Below, piece by piece: positions 7,932 through 15,684 of a stretch of 25,415 bases of DNA. Every line of letters starts with the position of its first letter. Position 1 is the first letter of the stretch. This DNA is from an uncultured Dialister sp. GTDB lineage: Bacteria; Bacillota; Negativicutes; Veillonellales; Dialisteraceae. The notes under the pieces are model-generated. The model saw only the letters and a list, made by a program, of their open reading frames with translations, was not told the origin of the DNA and ran no database searches. A program made the translations under genes and the position numbers. The stretch spans positions 1 through 25,415 of the forward strand of contig UQRR01000026.1 in assembly GCA_900543455.1 (NCBI GenBank). The letters are read 5' to 3'.

Positions 7932-7993
7932 AATGCTGATGCAATCGCAAAATCAGTGTTTCCCTAAAAATAACTTTTTCTTATTGTATCATA
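7932..7993 (-). promoter_or_regulatory. Probable dnaE promoter region with TTGCATCAGCATT motif
   Basis: The minus strand carries TGATACAAT (extended -10, hexamer at 7983-7988), about 100 bases upstream of the dnaE start. No consensus -35 is clear. Downstream, at 7932-7944, lies TTGCATCAGCATT, a 13-mer that recurs at 15534-15546 at a similar distance from jetA. Bases 7994-8098 contain nothing else I can assign. Confidence 0.4.
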
Positions 7994-8098
7994 TTTCGTG
8001 ATCGGTCATTCATCCGGTCCTGTCTCATTCGAACCGAGCTTTCCTTTGCGATCAAGGCCGGCACATCCTGCGGGCTGACCCTGCGTAAGGCGGGCAAC

Positions 8099-8145
8099 AA
8101 AAAACTGATGACTCATCATCGGGAGAACCTCCCAGTGATGAGTCA
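8099..8145 (-). terminator. Terminator of the desulfoferrodoxin gene
   Basis: The arms TGACTCATCA (8109-8118) and TGATGAGTCA (8136-8145) are perfectly complementary, with an inner GGGAG/CTCCC stem. On the minus strand the hairpin is followed by TCAG and then TTTTTT (8099-8104). It starts about 20 bases beyond the stop codon. Part of the stem merges into a GTCACCAGTCAC repeat. Confidence 0.85.
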
Positions 8146-8165
8146 CCAGTCACGAATCACGAATC

Positions 8166-8534
8166 TTAAAATTCACATTTCCAAAGGCCATGCAGATTGC
8201 AATATTCATACACCACGCCATGCGGCACATCAGCAAAGACGGCTTTCGGTTCTTCTCCCGGTTTCAGATAGCGCACTTGGAATCCCTCTTCGGTCACCAA
8301 AGCGATCCACTGGATGTAATGGTTTTCCAACATAGGATGCAGCACTTCCCCCACTTGTACGTGAAGGAGGTCTCCCTCATGAGTCACCACCGGTACATGT
8401 TTTTCCCTGGCTCCATCGCTGGTGCCTGCTGCCAAGAGCTGCAATGCTTCACCACAGCAAGAAACAGCCATGGCTTCGCCGGTTTTGAATAAGAAAGAAT
8501 CGCAAGATGGGCAATAATAGATATGAAGTGTCAT
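8166..8534 (-). CDS. dfx: Desulfoferrodoxin (two-iron superoxide reductase)
   Basis: This 122-residue protein reduces superoxide to hydrogen peroxide in the cytoplasm without making oxygen, a typical anaerobe defence fed by rubredoxin or a similar donor. Both iron centres are visible. Centre I (desulforedoxin-like FeCys4) uses C8, C11, C26 and C27 in YYCPSC and SCCGEA. Centre II (FeHis4Cys, the catalytic site) uses H46 in EKHVPV, H66 and H72 in GEVLHPMLENHYIQW, and C112 and H115 in YCNLHGLWKCEF. E44 and K45, the lid residues of the family, are present. The ATG at 8532-8534 follows AAGGAG by seven bases. The gene has its own promoter and terminator, so it appears to be transcribed alone, next to but separately from the Jet operon. 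Confidence 0.95.
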   Translation of the reverse strand: MTLHIYYCPSCDSFLFKTGEAMAVSCCGEALQLLAAGTSDGAREKHVPVVTHEGDLLHVQVGEVLHPMLENHYIQWIALVTEEGFQVRYLKPGEEPKAVFADVPHGVVYEYCNLHGLWKCEF

Positions 8535-8593
8535 GATATTCTCCTTTCTCTGCAGGTGGCAGAAAAAAATAGGTGAACAGCGACCATGGATCA

Positions 8594-8613
8594 GGTGTTA
8601 GGGATTAGGTACT
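8594..8613 (-). repeat. Short tail-type repeat
   Basis: A CCTAATCCCTAACACCTG stretch (minus strand) lies in the desulfoferrodoxin leader. It resembles the TAATCCCTAG units at the tails of the composite repeats at 1-31 and 17395-17425. It is short, so the call is tentative. Confidence 0.35.
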
Positions 8614-8692
8614 GCACTCTCCTAAACGTAATTCTTGTCCGCTTGCCATGTTCATGGCGAAGCAGACCGCCAGTCGAGCTCCCTCTTGTATG

Positions 8693-8709
8693 ATCCCCCA
8701 ACGGGGGAT
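8693..8709. promoter_or_regulatory. Palindrome ATCCCCC-N3-GGGGGAT in the dfx leader
   Basis: This perfect 7-bp inverted repeat with a three-base centre is not followed by a T-run, so it is not a normal terminator. A second palindrome, GCCATG-TT-CATGGC, lies at 8645-8658. Both fall between the predicted transcription start (near 8766) and the desulfoferrodoxin start codon, so they could be an operator or part of a folded leader. Confidence 0.4.
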
Positions 8710-8772
8710 ACACACTAAAAATGATTTTCTTACCCGTCACAGGTTACTTTATCGATGTTTCTCTATATCTAT

Positions 8773-8801
8773 ATATTACCATATGGTTCGACATTTATCA
8801 A
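8773..8801 (-). promoter_or_regulatory. Promoter of the desulfoferrodoxin gene
   Basis: On the minus strand -35 TTGATA (8796-8801) and -10 TAATAT (8773-8778) are separated by exactly 17 bases in an AT-rich stretch. Transcription would start near 8766 and give a leader of roughly 230 bases before the ATG. The promoter lies just past the end of jetD, so dfx does not depend on readthrough from the Jet operon. Confidence 0.7.
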
Positions 8802-8847
8802 TATGAAAAATGCAATGGTTAAGGAAACCTGAGTAACCTTTTCTCCT

Positions 8848-10029
8848 CTATTTTCCCTCCTCGGCCAAAAGACTCTCCACAGCCCATTCCACTTCCTCAT
8901 GGGGAATCCGTTCTTGTTCCAATCGCCAACCGTTATCGTGAATCAATTTCCATGCCATTTTCTCACTGACGGTCAAACAGTCCGGGATGGTGGTGGTATT
9001 TCCTGTATCTTTCACTTTGGGATCCACATAGGCCAGAAGCGTTTCTTTGTCCATCAGAAAGGAATGAATCTTCATTTCTGGCAATACTTTTCGAAGATTG
9101 CTCAGGATATTGAATCCATCGTGGTCCAAATCGCCCCAATAGTATATTTCCTTATCGGCTAACCAAGGTGCGGATTCTGCCATTTCCAAGACGCCATAGC
9201 CCATGCCGAAGAGAATGAGGCTGTCTTCGGCATCGGGGAAGGTATAGCCATTCACCTTGTTCTCCGTGATGAAGATACGGCGGTGCGGTGGCTGGAAATC
9301 GGCGATATCATCCTGCGAAAGGAAGAGTTTTCTGACGCCGGCAAAGCGCAGGTGCTCATCGAGGCTTCGGACGCAGATGGAGGGCGTCGGGACCTTCTGT
9401 ACGAAGAGTTTCTCCCAGAGTTCGTCGCTGCTCTCAGCGGTATTTTCCGGGAAAAGGGCATTCCAGAGAGTCCGCACCAGGAAATTGTGATTCTCCAGAA
9501 ATTTCGTATCGACGCCGGGGAGCGCCATCTCGCGAAGGTATCCTTCCCGCTGCTCCTGCTCCAGCATGAAACGGGCAATGGATAGCGCCATGGGAAAGAA
9601 ATCTTCCGCGAAAATCCGGACAAAATACGTGAGGTACCAGTCACGGAGAGAGGGCATCTGGCTTTCTACAGCTGAAAGGCCGGCCAGAAATTCTTTTTTC
9701 TTCTTCGTGAGTCCGAGGAGTGCCATGGCGTCTTCCGGGGTATCGATGAAGACGCGGACAGGCATCAGCTGTTTCCCAAAGGAGACCGTCTGCTTTCGTT
9801 TTTCTTCTGCATGCCAGAGGGGATGACCATCTAATGCTTTCGGCGCTTTGCGCCAGAAGTCCTGCCAGGCGAGAAGCTCGTCCCAGCTGGTCTCTATGTC
9901 CTGCGGCCGCTTGAGCGGCATGCTCAGATAGGGGACTTCGCTCCCTTCTGCGAGTGCCACGTAGAGTTTGCCATTGGCTTCCAGGCGCGAGAGTTTCTTT
10001 CTGAGCGGCTCGTCAAACTTTCTTCTCAT
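8848..10029 (-). CDS. jetD: Wadjet JetD, Toprim-fold DNA nuclease subunit
   Basis: This 393-residue protein is the nuclease of the Wadjet system, related to the DUF3322/DUF2220 families and to the archaeal Spo11/topoVI Toprim fold. It cleaves closed circular DNA that the JetABC loop extruder has sensed. The N-terminal DUF3322 region covers about residues 1-180 (MRRKFDEPLRKKLSRLEANG, SWDELLAWQDFWRKAPKAL). The C-terminal Toprim part carries FITENKVNGYTF with E256 and YYWGDLDHDGFNIL with D300 and D302, the metal-binding residues. I chose the ATG at 10027-10029 because AAGGAG lies ten bases upstream; the longer frame runs back inside jetC without family similarity. It overlaps jetC by 17 bases as last gene of the operon. 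Confidence 0.93.
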   Translation of the reverse strand: MRRKFDEPLRKKLSRLEANGKLYVALAEGSEVPYLSMPLKRPQDIETSWDELLAWQDFWRKAPKALDGHPLWHAEEKRKQTVSFGKQLMPVRVFIDTPEDAMALLGLTKKKKEFLAGLSAVESQMPSLRDWYLTYFVRIFAEDFFPMALSIARFMLEQEQREGYLREMALPGVDTKFLENHNFLVRTLWNALFPENTAESSDELWEKLFVQKVPTPSICVRSLDEHLRFAGVRKLFLSQDDIADFQPPHRRIFITENKVNGYTFPDAEDSLILFGMGYGVLEMAESAPWLADKEIYYWGDLDHDGFNILSNLRKVLPEMKIHSFLMDKETLLAYVDPKVKDTGNTTTIPDCLTVSEKMAWKLIHDNGWRLEQERIPHEEVEWAVESLLAEEGK

Positions 10030-13000
10030 GGGCTTTGAGCTCCTTCCGGTACTCACCGATGGAGAGGTTTCGGATCTGCGACTGGCGCTTCTCATTCTGC
10101 GAGACGAAGCCTAGGTGGGAAATGTACGGCTCGATGGTCGGGATCTTGGCGAGCGGCGTCACGACAAGAAGCTGCAGTCCCATTTTGCGGAAAAGTTCGA
10201 GCCCGAATCGAGCGGACTCGTCCGAGCTCTTCAGGAAGGCTTCGTCGATCGCCGTAAAGCGGAAGGTCGGAAGCGCACGGCTGCCGATGATGCCAAAGCT
10301 GTATACGAAGCTGGCTGCCAGGATCGTGTAGGCGAGTTTTTCTTTCTGCCCGCCGGACTTGCCGGAGGAGTCAGTGTAGTGCTCGTACTCTTCGCCGCAG
10401 CTGCCATCCTCCATACGGATGCGTTCGGAGACAGCAAAGGTGTACCAGTTCCGGACATCGGTCACCATCGCTGTCCATTTCTTATCTTCTTCCGCTCGTC
10501 CCGGGCGGCTCTTAGAGAAGCGGGACAAGATTTTTTCGATTTCAAGGAATTTCTCTTCGTTATAGTTATCATCACTGCCCGTGATGGCACTGTCGGTGCA
10601 GACCTTCAGCTGCTGACGGAAATGCTTGATTTCACTGTTCAGTGACTCGATGCACTCGATCTCGATATAGTGCCCCACATTGTAGTCGATGTCGTAGAGC
10701 GAGCGGTTGATTTCCTCAATGCGCTCCCGGATGACATCGCGATTCGAGAGGAGCTTCGACTGGAATATCGCCATATCCTGAATCGTATTCTCACGAAGTC
10801 GCTTCTTGAATTTCGGCAGCAGTTTCGGCAGATCATCTTCGCCAATGCGGCGGTAGAGCTCCTTGTACTCGCTCCTGTTTGCGCGGTTCAGCTCGTTCGT
10901 AAGATTCGGGTCACTTTCATTATGGAGTGAGAGGTACTGCAGGTACTTCGACATGCCAGACGACATGGCCGAGCCACTCTGCTCCTTCTTCGCGCCCCAC
11001 TTTTCTTTTTCTTCCCGGATCCACTTATTGTACATTCCCTGCTTTTCGGTCATGGACTTCAGCGTGAAGGAACGTTTCTTGATGCAGTCTTCACGGTGCT
11101 TGTCCAATAGGTCGAAGCCTTCGCGGCGGATGAGCTCCGGCGCGCTCAAGAGGATTTTCTCGTCCGCGGCTTTTTTATCTTCGTATTCTTGGATCTGGCG
11201 CACAAGTCCGCCCAGCTCACCGTCTGCAAGACGAATAGCCGTCTCAATCTCTTTTTTCTCTTTCTCGAGCGCTTTCACTTCGCGGTCGAGACGGGCGAGG
11301 ATATTCGAATGGCCCTTGAGGCTTTGGATGATGGCTTTCTGCTTGTCGACGCGGTCTGCAAAATACTGGCAGTCAATGTCCTTGAAATTATCCACCACGA
11401 GAAGGTTCTCTGCGGCATTCCGCTTTCGGATGACGGACTCTCTCTCCGCCACGATCTGCTGCACGATTTTCCTCTGCGCAGCGCGCTCCCCTTCGAGGCG
11501 TTCCAGTTCCTTTCTGATGAGAGCGATCTTTTCTTTGTTCGAGAAGCCGAGCACGTAATAGCGACGGTCATGGAGCGCGTGGCGGTCATCTTTCTGATGG
11601 CGGCGCCCCTGCGTCTTGATCTGGCCTTCGAGCGACAGCGCGAAGCGGGCTTTCTTAAATTCCGCGGTCGTTTCCGCACACACGTGATCGAAGCGGTGCA
11701 CCAGCTCGGAGGCAAGCCAGCCCGCATACGGCGAGTCACGCTTGATATGAAGTTTCCTCGCTGCCGACGCTTCCGGCAGGTCTGTCATCGAGACGGGCGG
11801 CGTGTATTCGTCGACGCGGTAGTACACCATGCGGCGGCCAAGAAAATGTTTTTCCATCCAGTCGATGACTTTGCCATAGAGACTTTCCGGCACGAGGAGC
11901 GATACGCCGAATTCCCCAAGAAGCCTCTCGAGTGCCCCTTCCCACTTCTGCTCCTCGGGCTTCACTTCCATGATTTCCCCAGCAAATGGCATGTCTTGCT
12001 CCGCCACCTTGAGGTCGCAGCAGAGGTCTTTGCGGATGGCAATGAAGGGGGCCGGGATATTGCTGTCTCGTTTCAGAAGGGACGCGAGCTCTGTCTTGTC
12101 CGCAGAAATCTGCGATACGATCTCCCGCTCCTTGCTGTCGGCCTCGAATTTCTTTACATCCAGTGCGTCGTACTCCGCCTTGAGCTCGCCCAGCAGGTCT
12201 TCGAGCTCTTTTCGCCGAGTCAGGAAATCTTCCAGCACCACCGGCACAGGAAGCCCCAGCGCATCCGCGTAGACGCGGTAGTTCTCTGCCTGCTTTCTCA
12301 CCTGCGCGAGATCTTTCTCGCAATTCTTGAGTTCTTTTTCCGCATCATGCAGGCGATTACCGCCATTCTGCCACATTTCCTTCTTCTTGGCGTCAATGTC
12401 TTCCCCGACGTGGGTGAGTTCCGCCTCAAAGGACGTGCGGCGGGCACGCATTTCTTCCTGCTGCCGGTTGCTCTCTGTAAGCGCTTCCGTGAGGAGCTTA
12501 ATTTCCTCTCGCGCCAGATATGGCTGCACGCCCTCTTCCATCAGGGAGAGCTCACTCTCTTTAAGGAGGCAGGCATCATAGGTATCCGACGCCCTTACGA
12601 CAGGGCGGAGAAGATCCATCTTCTCGCGGTCACGCACGATGGCATCATGGATGCTCTTCAGGGTATGGAAATGGGTGAGGAGGCGCTGGATATTCTCTTC
12701 CATCTCCGCCTGGTCCACATCACCAAGCATGTTCTTGCGGACGAAATCGGTGATCCCATTCACTTTCTTCATGGAGACGGTCTGCTGGAAAAGGTCGAGC
12801 GCGTCATCACTCACAATGCCGAAGAGCGACTTGAATTTCACCGCATACGAGGTGTAGTCATTGAATACTTCCACATAGAGTGATTTTTTCAGGCGCTTCT
12901 TGAGGTCGCTGATGTTATTCCCAAAGCCGCCGAAGTCTTTCTTGATGGAGAGACTGCGCTCTGCCACGATGAAGAAGCGGGCCGGACGCTCGCTCCCGGG

Positions 13001-13420
13001 CTGGAAGAAAAAGACCTGTGCGAGTGTCACATAGCTGTCCTTCTCTACATCCGAAAAGACGGCGAGGATGACGGAGTACTTATTCCTATCACGGAGCGCG
13101 ACCGGCTCTTCTTCACCGGATGCATTGCTCCTCTTCGCATAGTAACCGCGCACGTAGGACGTGAGCGAACGCTCACGGCTCCCCGAGTCAGCGGCTTTGT
13201 TGTAATTGATTTTCGGCTGCGGGATGAGGAGCGTCAAGATGGCATCGACCAAAGTCGACTTGCCCGAGCCGATTTCCCCGGTAAGGAGCGACGTATTGCC
13301 GCCCAGCTCGAAAGGCCAGACCGCACCGTCGAAGGTGCCCCAGTTGTACACTTCGAGCCGCCGCATACGGTAGCCCGGGCCCACATCTTCCATGCGGCCG
13401 TCTGTATCAAAGAGATTCAT
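10013..13420 (-). CDS. jetC: Wadjet JetC, SMC/MukB-like ATPase
   Basis: This 1135-residue protein is the SMC-like motor of the Wadjet complex, homologous to MukB/MksB. It has an N-terminal ATPase half with Walker A GEIGSGKST (48-56) after RRLEVYNWGTFDG. Long charged coiled-coil arms follow (about 280-430 and 640-800), around a hinge-like middle. The C-terminal half has signature SGGQKEK (1022-1028), Walker B FTAIDEAF with D1059 and E1060, and VVTPLAKI as the switch region. All ATPase residues are present, so it should be active. Two JetC subunits with JetA and JetB form the DNA loop extruder that recognises small circular DNA. GGAGG lies six bases before the ATG, and the gene overlaps jetB by 14 bases. 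Confidence 0.95.
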   Translation of the reverse strand: MNLFDTDGRMEDVGPGYRMRRLEVYNWGTFDGAVWPFELGGNTSLLTGEIGSGKSTLVDAILTLLIPQPKINYNKAADSGSRERSLTSYVRGYYAKRSNASGEEEPVALRDRNKYSVILAVFSDVEKDSYVTLAQVFFFQPGSERPARFFIVAERSLSIKKDFGGFGNNISDLKKRLKKSLYVEVFNDYTSYAVKFKSLFGIVSDDALDLFQQTVSMKKVNGITDFVRKNMLGDVDQAEMEENIQRLLTHFHTLKSIHDAIVRDREKMDLLRPVVRASDTYDACLLKESELSLMEEGVQPYLAREEIKLLTEALTESNRQQEEMRARRTSFEAELTHVGEDIDAKKKEMWQNGGNRLHDAEKELKNCEKDLAQVRKQAENYRVYADALGLPVPVVLEDFLTRRKELEDLLGELKAEYDALDVKKFEADSKEREIVSQISADKTELASLLKRDSNIPAPFIAIRKDLCCDLKVAEQDMPFAGEIMEVKPEEQKWEGALERLLGEFGVSLLVPESLYGKVIDWMEKHFLGRRMVYYRVDEYTPPVSMTDLPEASAARKLHIKRDSPYAGWLASELVHRFDHVCAETTAEFKKARFALSLEGQIKTQGRRHQKDDRHALHDRRYYVLGFSNKEKIALIRKELERLEGERAAQRKIVQQIVAERESVIRKRNAAENLLVVDNFKDIDCQYFADRVDKQKAIIQSLKGHSNILARLDREVKALEKEKKEIETAIRLADGELGGLVRQIQEYEDKKAADEKILLSAPELIRREGFDLLDKHREDCIKKRSFTLKSMTEKQGMYNKWIREEKEKWGAKKEQSGSAMSSGMSKYLQYLSLHNESDPNLTNELNRANRSEYKELYRRIGEDDLPKLLPKFKKRLRENTIQDMAIFQSKLLSNRDVIRERIEEINRSLYDIDYNVGHYIEIECIESLNSEIKHFRQQLKVCTDSAITGSDDNYNEEKFLEIEKILSRFSKSRPGRAEEDKKWTAMVTDVRNWYTFAVSERIRMEDGSCGEEYEHYTDSSGKSGGQKEKLAYTILAASFVYSFGIIGSRALPTFRFTAIDEAFLKSSDESARFGLELFRKMGLQLLVVTPLAKIPTIEPYISHLGFVSQNEKRQSQIRNLSIGEYRKELKAHEKKV

Positions 13421-14021
13421 GGGTGTCCTCCTTTTCTTCCGCCTTGTCCTCTAAGGAAATGCCATTCTCTTCCATGTACTTGTCGAGCGCCCGGTTGAAT
13501 TCCGAGAGCCAGGCCGCATCCACGAAGCGGCGCAGGATCGGCTGCACCTCATAGGCAAATTCATTGTCCCTCACCGGCGAGAGTATCTTCATGGAAACCG
13601 CTTTCTTGATGCAGGCGCGGATGGAGTCAGCAAATTTCACTTCATCTGACATATCTGGGAAATACGGCTTCATGCGAGCGACCATTTCCTCATCCTTCAC
13701 GACAAGCATGCTGTCCCCGTTCGCCCCGTCGAATTCATTGATTTCATTACGAAGAAGCGCAAGGAAAAGACTCATCTTGAATGTCATCGGCTGCTTCTTC
13801 ACGAGATGCGGCAGCTCATCCGTCTCCTTCTGCTTTAGGAAAGCGTAGCCGCCATCCTCGTCAATGACAAGCAAAAGCCCGATCTTTTCCATATATTCAT
13901 TGATGCGGTACTGCTGAGAAAGGATGGTATTCCAGCTCTCCGGGGCCGCTTCCTTCACCACGATCCCTGAGAGAAGCTGGATCAGTACGGTAGAAAATGT
14001 GATGTCTTCTTTGTCCATCAT
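13407..14021 (-). CDS. jetB: Wadjet JetB, MukE/MksE-like KITE subunit
   Basis: This 204-residue protein matches the DUF4194 family, the MukE-like winged-helix subunit of Wadjet that binds the JetA kleisin and DNA. Visible features are an N-terminal helical stretch (FSTVLIQLLSGIVVKE), a YINEYM-type segment (YRINEYMEKIGLLLVID), LFLALLRNEI in the middle and a C-terminal LRRFVDAAWLSEFNRALDKY. No enzymatic motif is expected. The first ATG overlaps the jetA stop as ATGA, with GAAGGAG just upstream; the second Met follows directly. The small tight overlaps on both sides show that it is made in fixed proportion with its neighbours. Confidence 0.92.
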   Translation of the reverse strand: MMDKEDITFSTVLIQLLSGIVVKEAAPESWNTILSQQYRINEYMEKIGLLLVIDEDGGYAFLKQKETDELPHLVKKQPMTFKMSLFLALLRNEINEFDGANGDSMLVVKDEEMVARMKPYFPDMSDEVKFADSIRACIKKAVSMKILSPVRDNEFAYEVQPILRRFVDAAWLSEFNRALDKYMEENGISLEDKAEEKEDTHESL

Positions 14022-15493
14022 GGCTCCTTCTTTTCAAATACAATACGTTCCATCGTGACATAGCGGCTCCTACCATCGATTCCCTGGAAGAAGATCCGTT
14101 CTTTGGCGGGCGTGAAATGGCACGCCTCGCTCTTAACGATTTCCATGTACGCCAAGAGCTCGAAAAGCCCCTTCTCAAGCGGATAGGCATCAATGACTTC
14201 TTTCAGCGTCACCTTCGGCCGCGTCTCGAGCATGTCCTCGATGCGAGTGCGAAGCAGCGCCTTATCCACGTAGACCTGATTGAAAATCGCCTCCAGACTC
14301 CCCTCGTGCTCACCCACCGTGAGCGCATCCGCGGCAAGCTCCATCTGCGCGGGCGGCATGCGGAGCGGCCGCTCCATCGGAAGAGAAATCGTCGGCGCGG
14401 CTTCATCAAGCCACATGAATTCCTTCTCCCGTTTCGGCTCTCTCCCCTTCATCGCGAGCGCCTTCTTCTCGATTTCCTTCACCTGGAAATAGATATTTTT
14501 CTTCTCCTGCAGATTGTTCTCATTGACATACCAGCGGATCTGCTCCGATAGCTTGCCGATCGTCTGCTGCACGTCTTCTGCGCCGTCCACCCACGCACGG
14601 CGCACATGGAGCGGATTGTAGCGGTTCGTCTCACCGGCAAGTGCCTTCAGGCGGAGAATCTTTCGCATCGTCTGATCGAAATCCTCCTGCTGCGAGGACG
14701 CCATCAGGTAGTCGAAGAAGGCGGCGAAGCTCTTGCCCTGCTCCGACTCTTCGATGATTTCCCTGTCCGCGATGAACTGCGAGAGCAACGCCCCCTTGCC
14801 CTGCTCCCACTCGTTCACTTCATTGCGAAAATCATTGTAGATGCCCTGAAATTTATCTTTGACCTCACGGAAATCAGAAAGAATCCCTGCCGCTATGTCC
14901 ATGGCTTCCATGAAGCGCTCCTTGATCTGCACTTCATCTAAGACTTCGACTTCCCCGCCTTCGCGGAGTCGACGGATCTTCTCATCGATCTCCGCCCGCT
15001 GCTTTCTAAGGTAGTCCAAGCGCGCCTTCTTATCCGGATTCGCCTTATGCTCGATCTCGTGCAGGATATTGAAGAACGTGTGGAGGCGCGACTCCGTCCC
15101 GATGAAGCTCCGACTGCGCAGATTTTCCAGCCACTCTACGGCCTTCTGCCCCGAAGTCGTGAGGTCATAGTACGTCATGTGGTTTCGATAGAAACGGCGA
15201 AGCCAGCGGTGCTCCTCATCCGACCAACGGCGCAGATACTGCTTCGCCTCTCCCTCGAGCGCTTCCTCCTCCGGCTGCGGCTCCTTCGCGAGGGCATGCT
15301 TCTCTTTCAGAAATGGACGCATGTCCATCAAAAGACGTGCTTCCGGCAGATTTCTCACATTGCCCGCCAAAAATTCCTGATAAAAAAAGGCACAGCAGAA
15401 AGCTGCATCATCAGAAGCGAGAAGCTTCCATGAAGCATTGCTGTGTCTCATCAAGGCAAGCGCATCCAAAGCCATGAACCGATCCTGTGCCAT
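14018..15493 (-). CDS. jetA: Wadjet JetA, MukF/MksF-like kleisin subunit
   Basis: This 491-residue protein matches the DUF3375 family, the kleisin of the Wadjet complex that bridges the two JetC ATPase heads. The N terminus (FMALDALALMRHSNASWKLL, then FFYQEFLAGN) and the segment WLRRFYRNHMTYYDLTTSGQ followed by ALEWL-like and HTFFNILHEIE helices are typical of the N-terminal winged helix. A long helical middle follows, and the C-terminal part contains TLKEVIDAYPLEKGLFELLAY, a second winged helix. The start is the ATG at 15491-15493, eight bases after AAAGG; an upstream in-frame GTG overlaps that ribosome site. It is the first gene of jetABCD, the order of type I Wadjet systems. Confidence 0.93.
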   Translation of the reverse strand: MAQDRFMALDALALMRHSNASWKLLASDDAAFCCAFFYQEFLAGNVRNLPEARLLMDMRPFLKEKHALAKEPQPEEEALEGEAKQYLRRWSDEEHRWLRRFYRNHMTYYDLTTSGQKAVEWLENLRSRSFIGTESRLHTFFNILHEIEHKANPDKKARLDYLRKQRAEIDEKIRRLREGGEVEVLDEVQIKERFMEAMDIAAGILSDFREVKDKFQGIYNDFRNEVNEWEQGKGALLSQFIADREIIEESEQGKSFAAFFDYLMASSQQEDFDQTMRKILRLKALAGETNRYNPLHVRRAWVDGAEDVQQTIGKLSEQIRWYVNENNLQEKKNIYFQVKEIEKKALAMKGREPKREKEFMWLDEAAPTISLPMERPLRMPPAQMELAADALTVGEHEGSLEAIFNQVYVDKALLRTRIEDMLETRPKVTLKEVIDAYPLEKGLFELLAYMEIVKSEACHFTPAKERIFFQGIDGRSRYVTMERIVFEKKEP

Positions 15494-15522
15494 CGAAGTC
15501 ACCTTTATGTTGATCTAACAAA

Positions 15523-15546
15523 TGTATAAAATGAATGCTGATGCAA
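15523..15546 (-). promoter_or_regulatory. Possible jet operon promoter with TTGCATCAGCATT
   Basis: The minus strand carries TTTATACAT (hexamer TATACA, 15523-15528) and, just upstream, TTGCATCAGCATT (15534-15546), the same 13-mer found before dnaE. The spacing between TTGCAT and TATACA (12 bases) is too short for a standard -35/-10 pair, so which part is the real promoter is uncertain. Confidence 0.35.
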
Positions 15547-15572
15547 CTGCGCTATAGTGAAGAGGGTGGTAC

Positions 15573-15684
15573 CGGCTTGAGACTTGGAGACTTTAGACCA
15601 CAGATATCTAATGTCTAATGTCTGACGTCTAACATCTTCCAGTCTCCTAGTCACCAGTCACCAGTCACTAGTCACCGGCCACTA
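15573..15684 (+). repeat. Long tail-type intergenic repeat
   Basis: This tract of degenerate units reads TCTAATGTCTAATGTCTGAC and then CTAGTCACCAGTCACCAGTC and CACTAGTCACC. It fills the gap between the jet operon and the gene to its right, up to that gene's stop codon. It belongs to the GTCACCAGTCACTAG family but has no hairpin head. Confidence 0.65.

Noticed and set aside
10030..10095. 22-residue N-terminal extension of JetD
   Set aside because: It lies inside jetC, lacks similarity to the family, and a ribosome site precedes the internal ATG at 10029.
11189..12883. 564-codon plus-strand frame inside jetC
   Set aside because: It is antisense to the coiled-coil region of JetC. The composition reflects the reverse complement of E/K/R-rich codons, with no motifs. 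The 401-codon frame at 5919-7124 opposite dnaE is rejected likewise.
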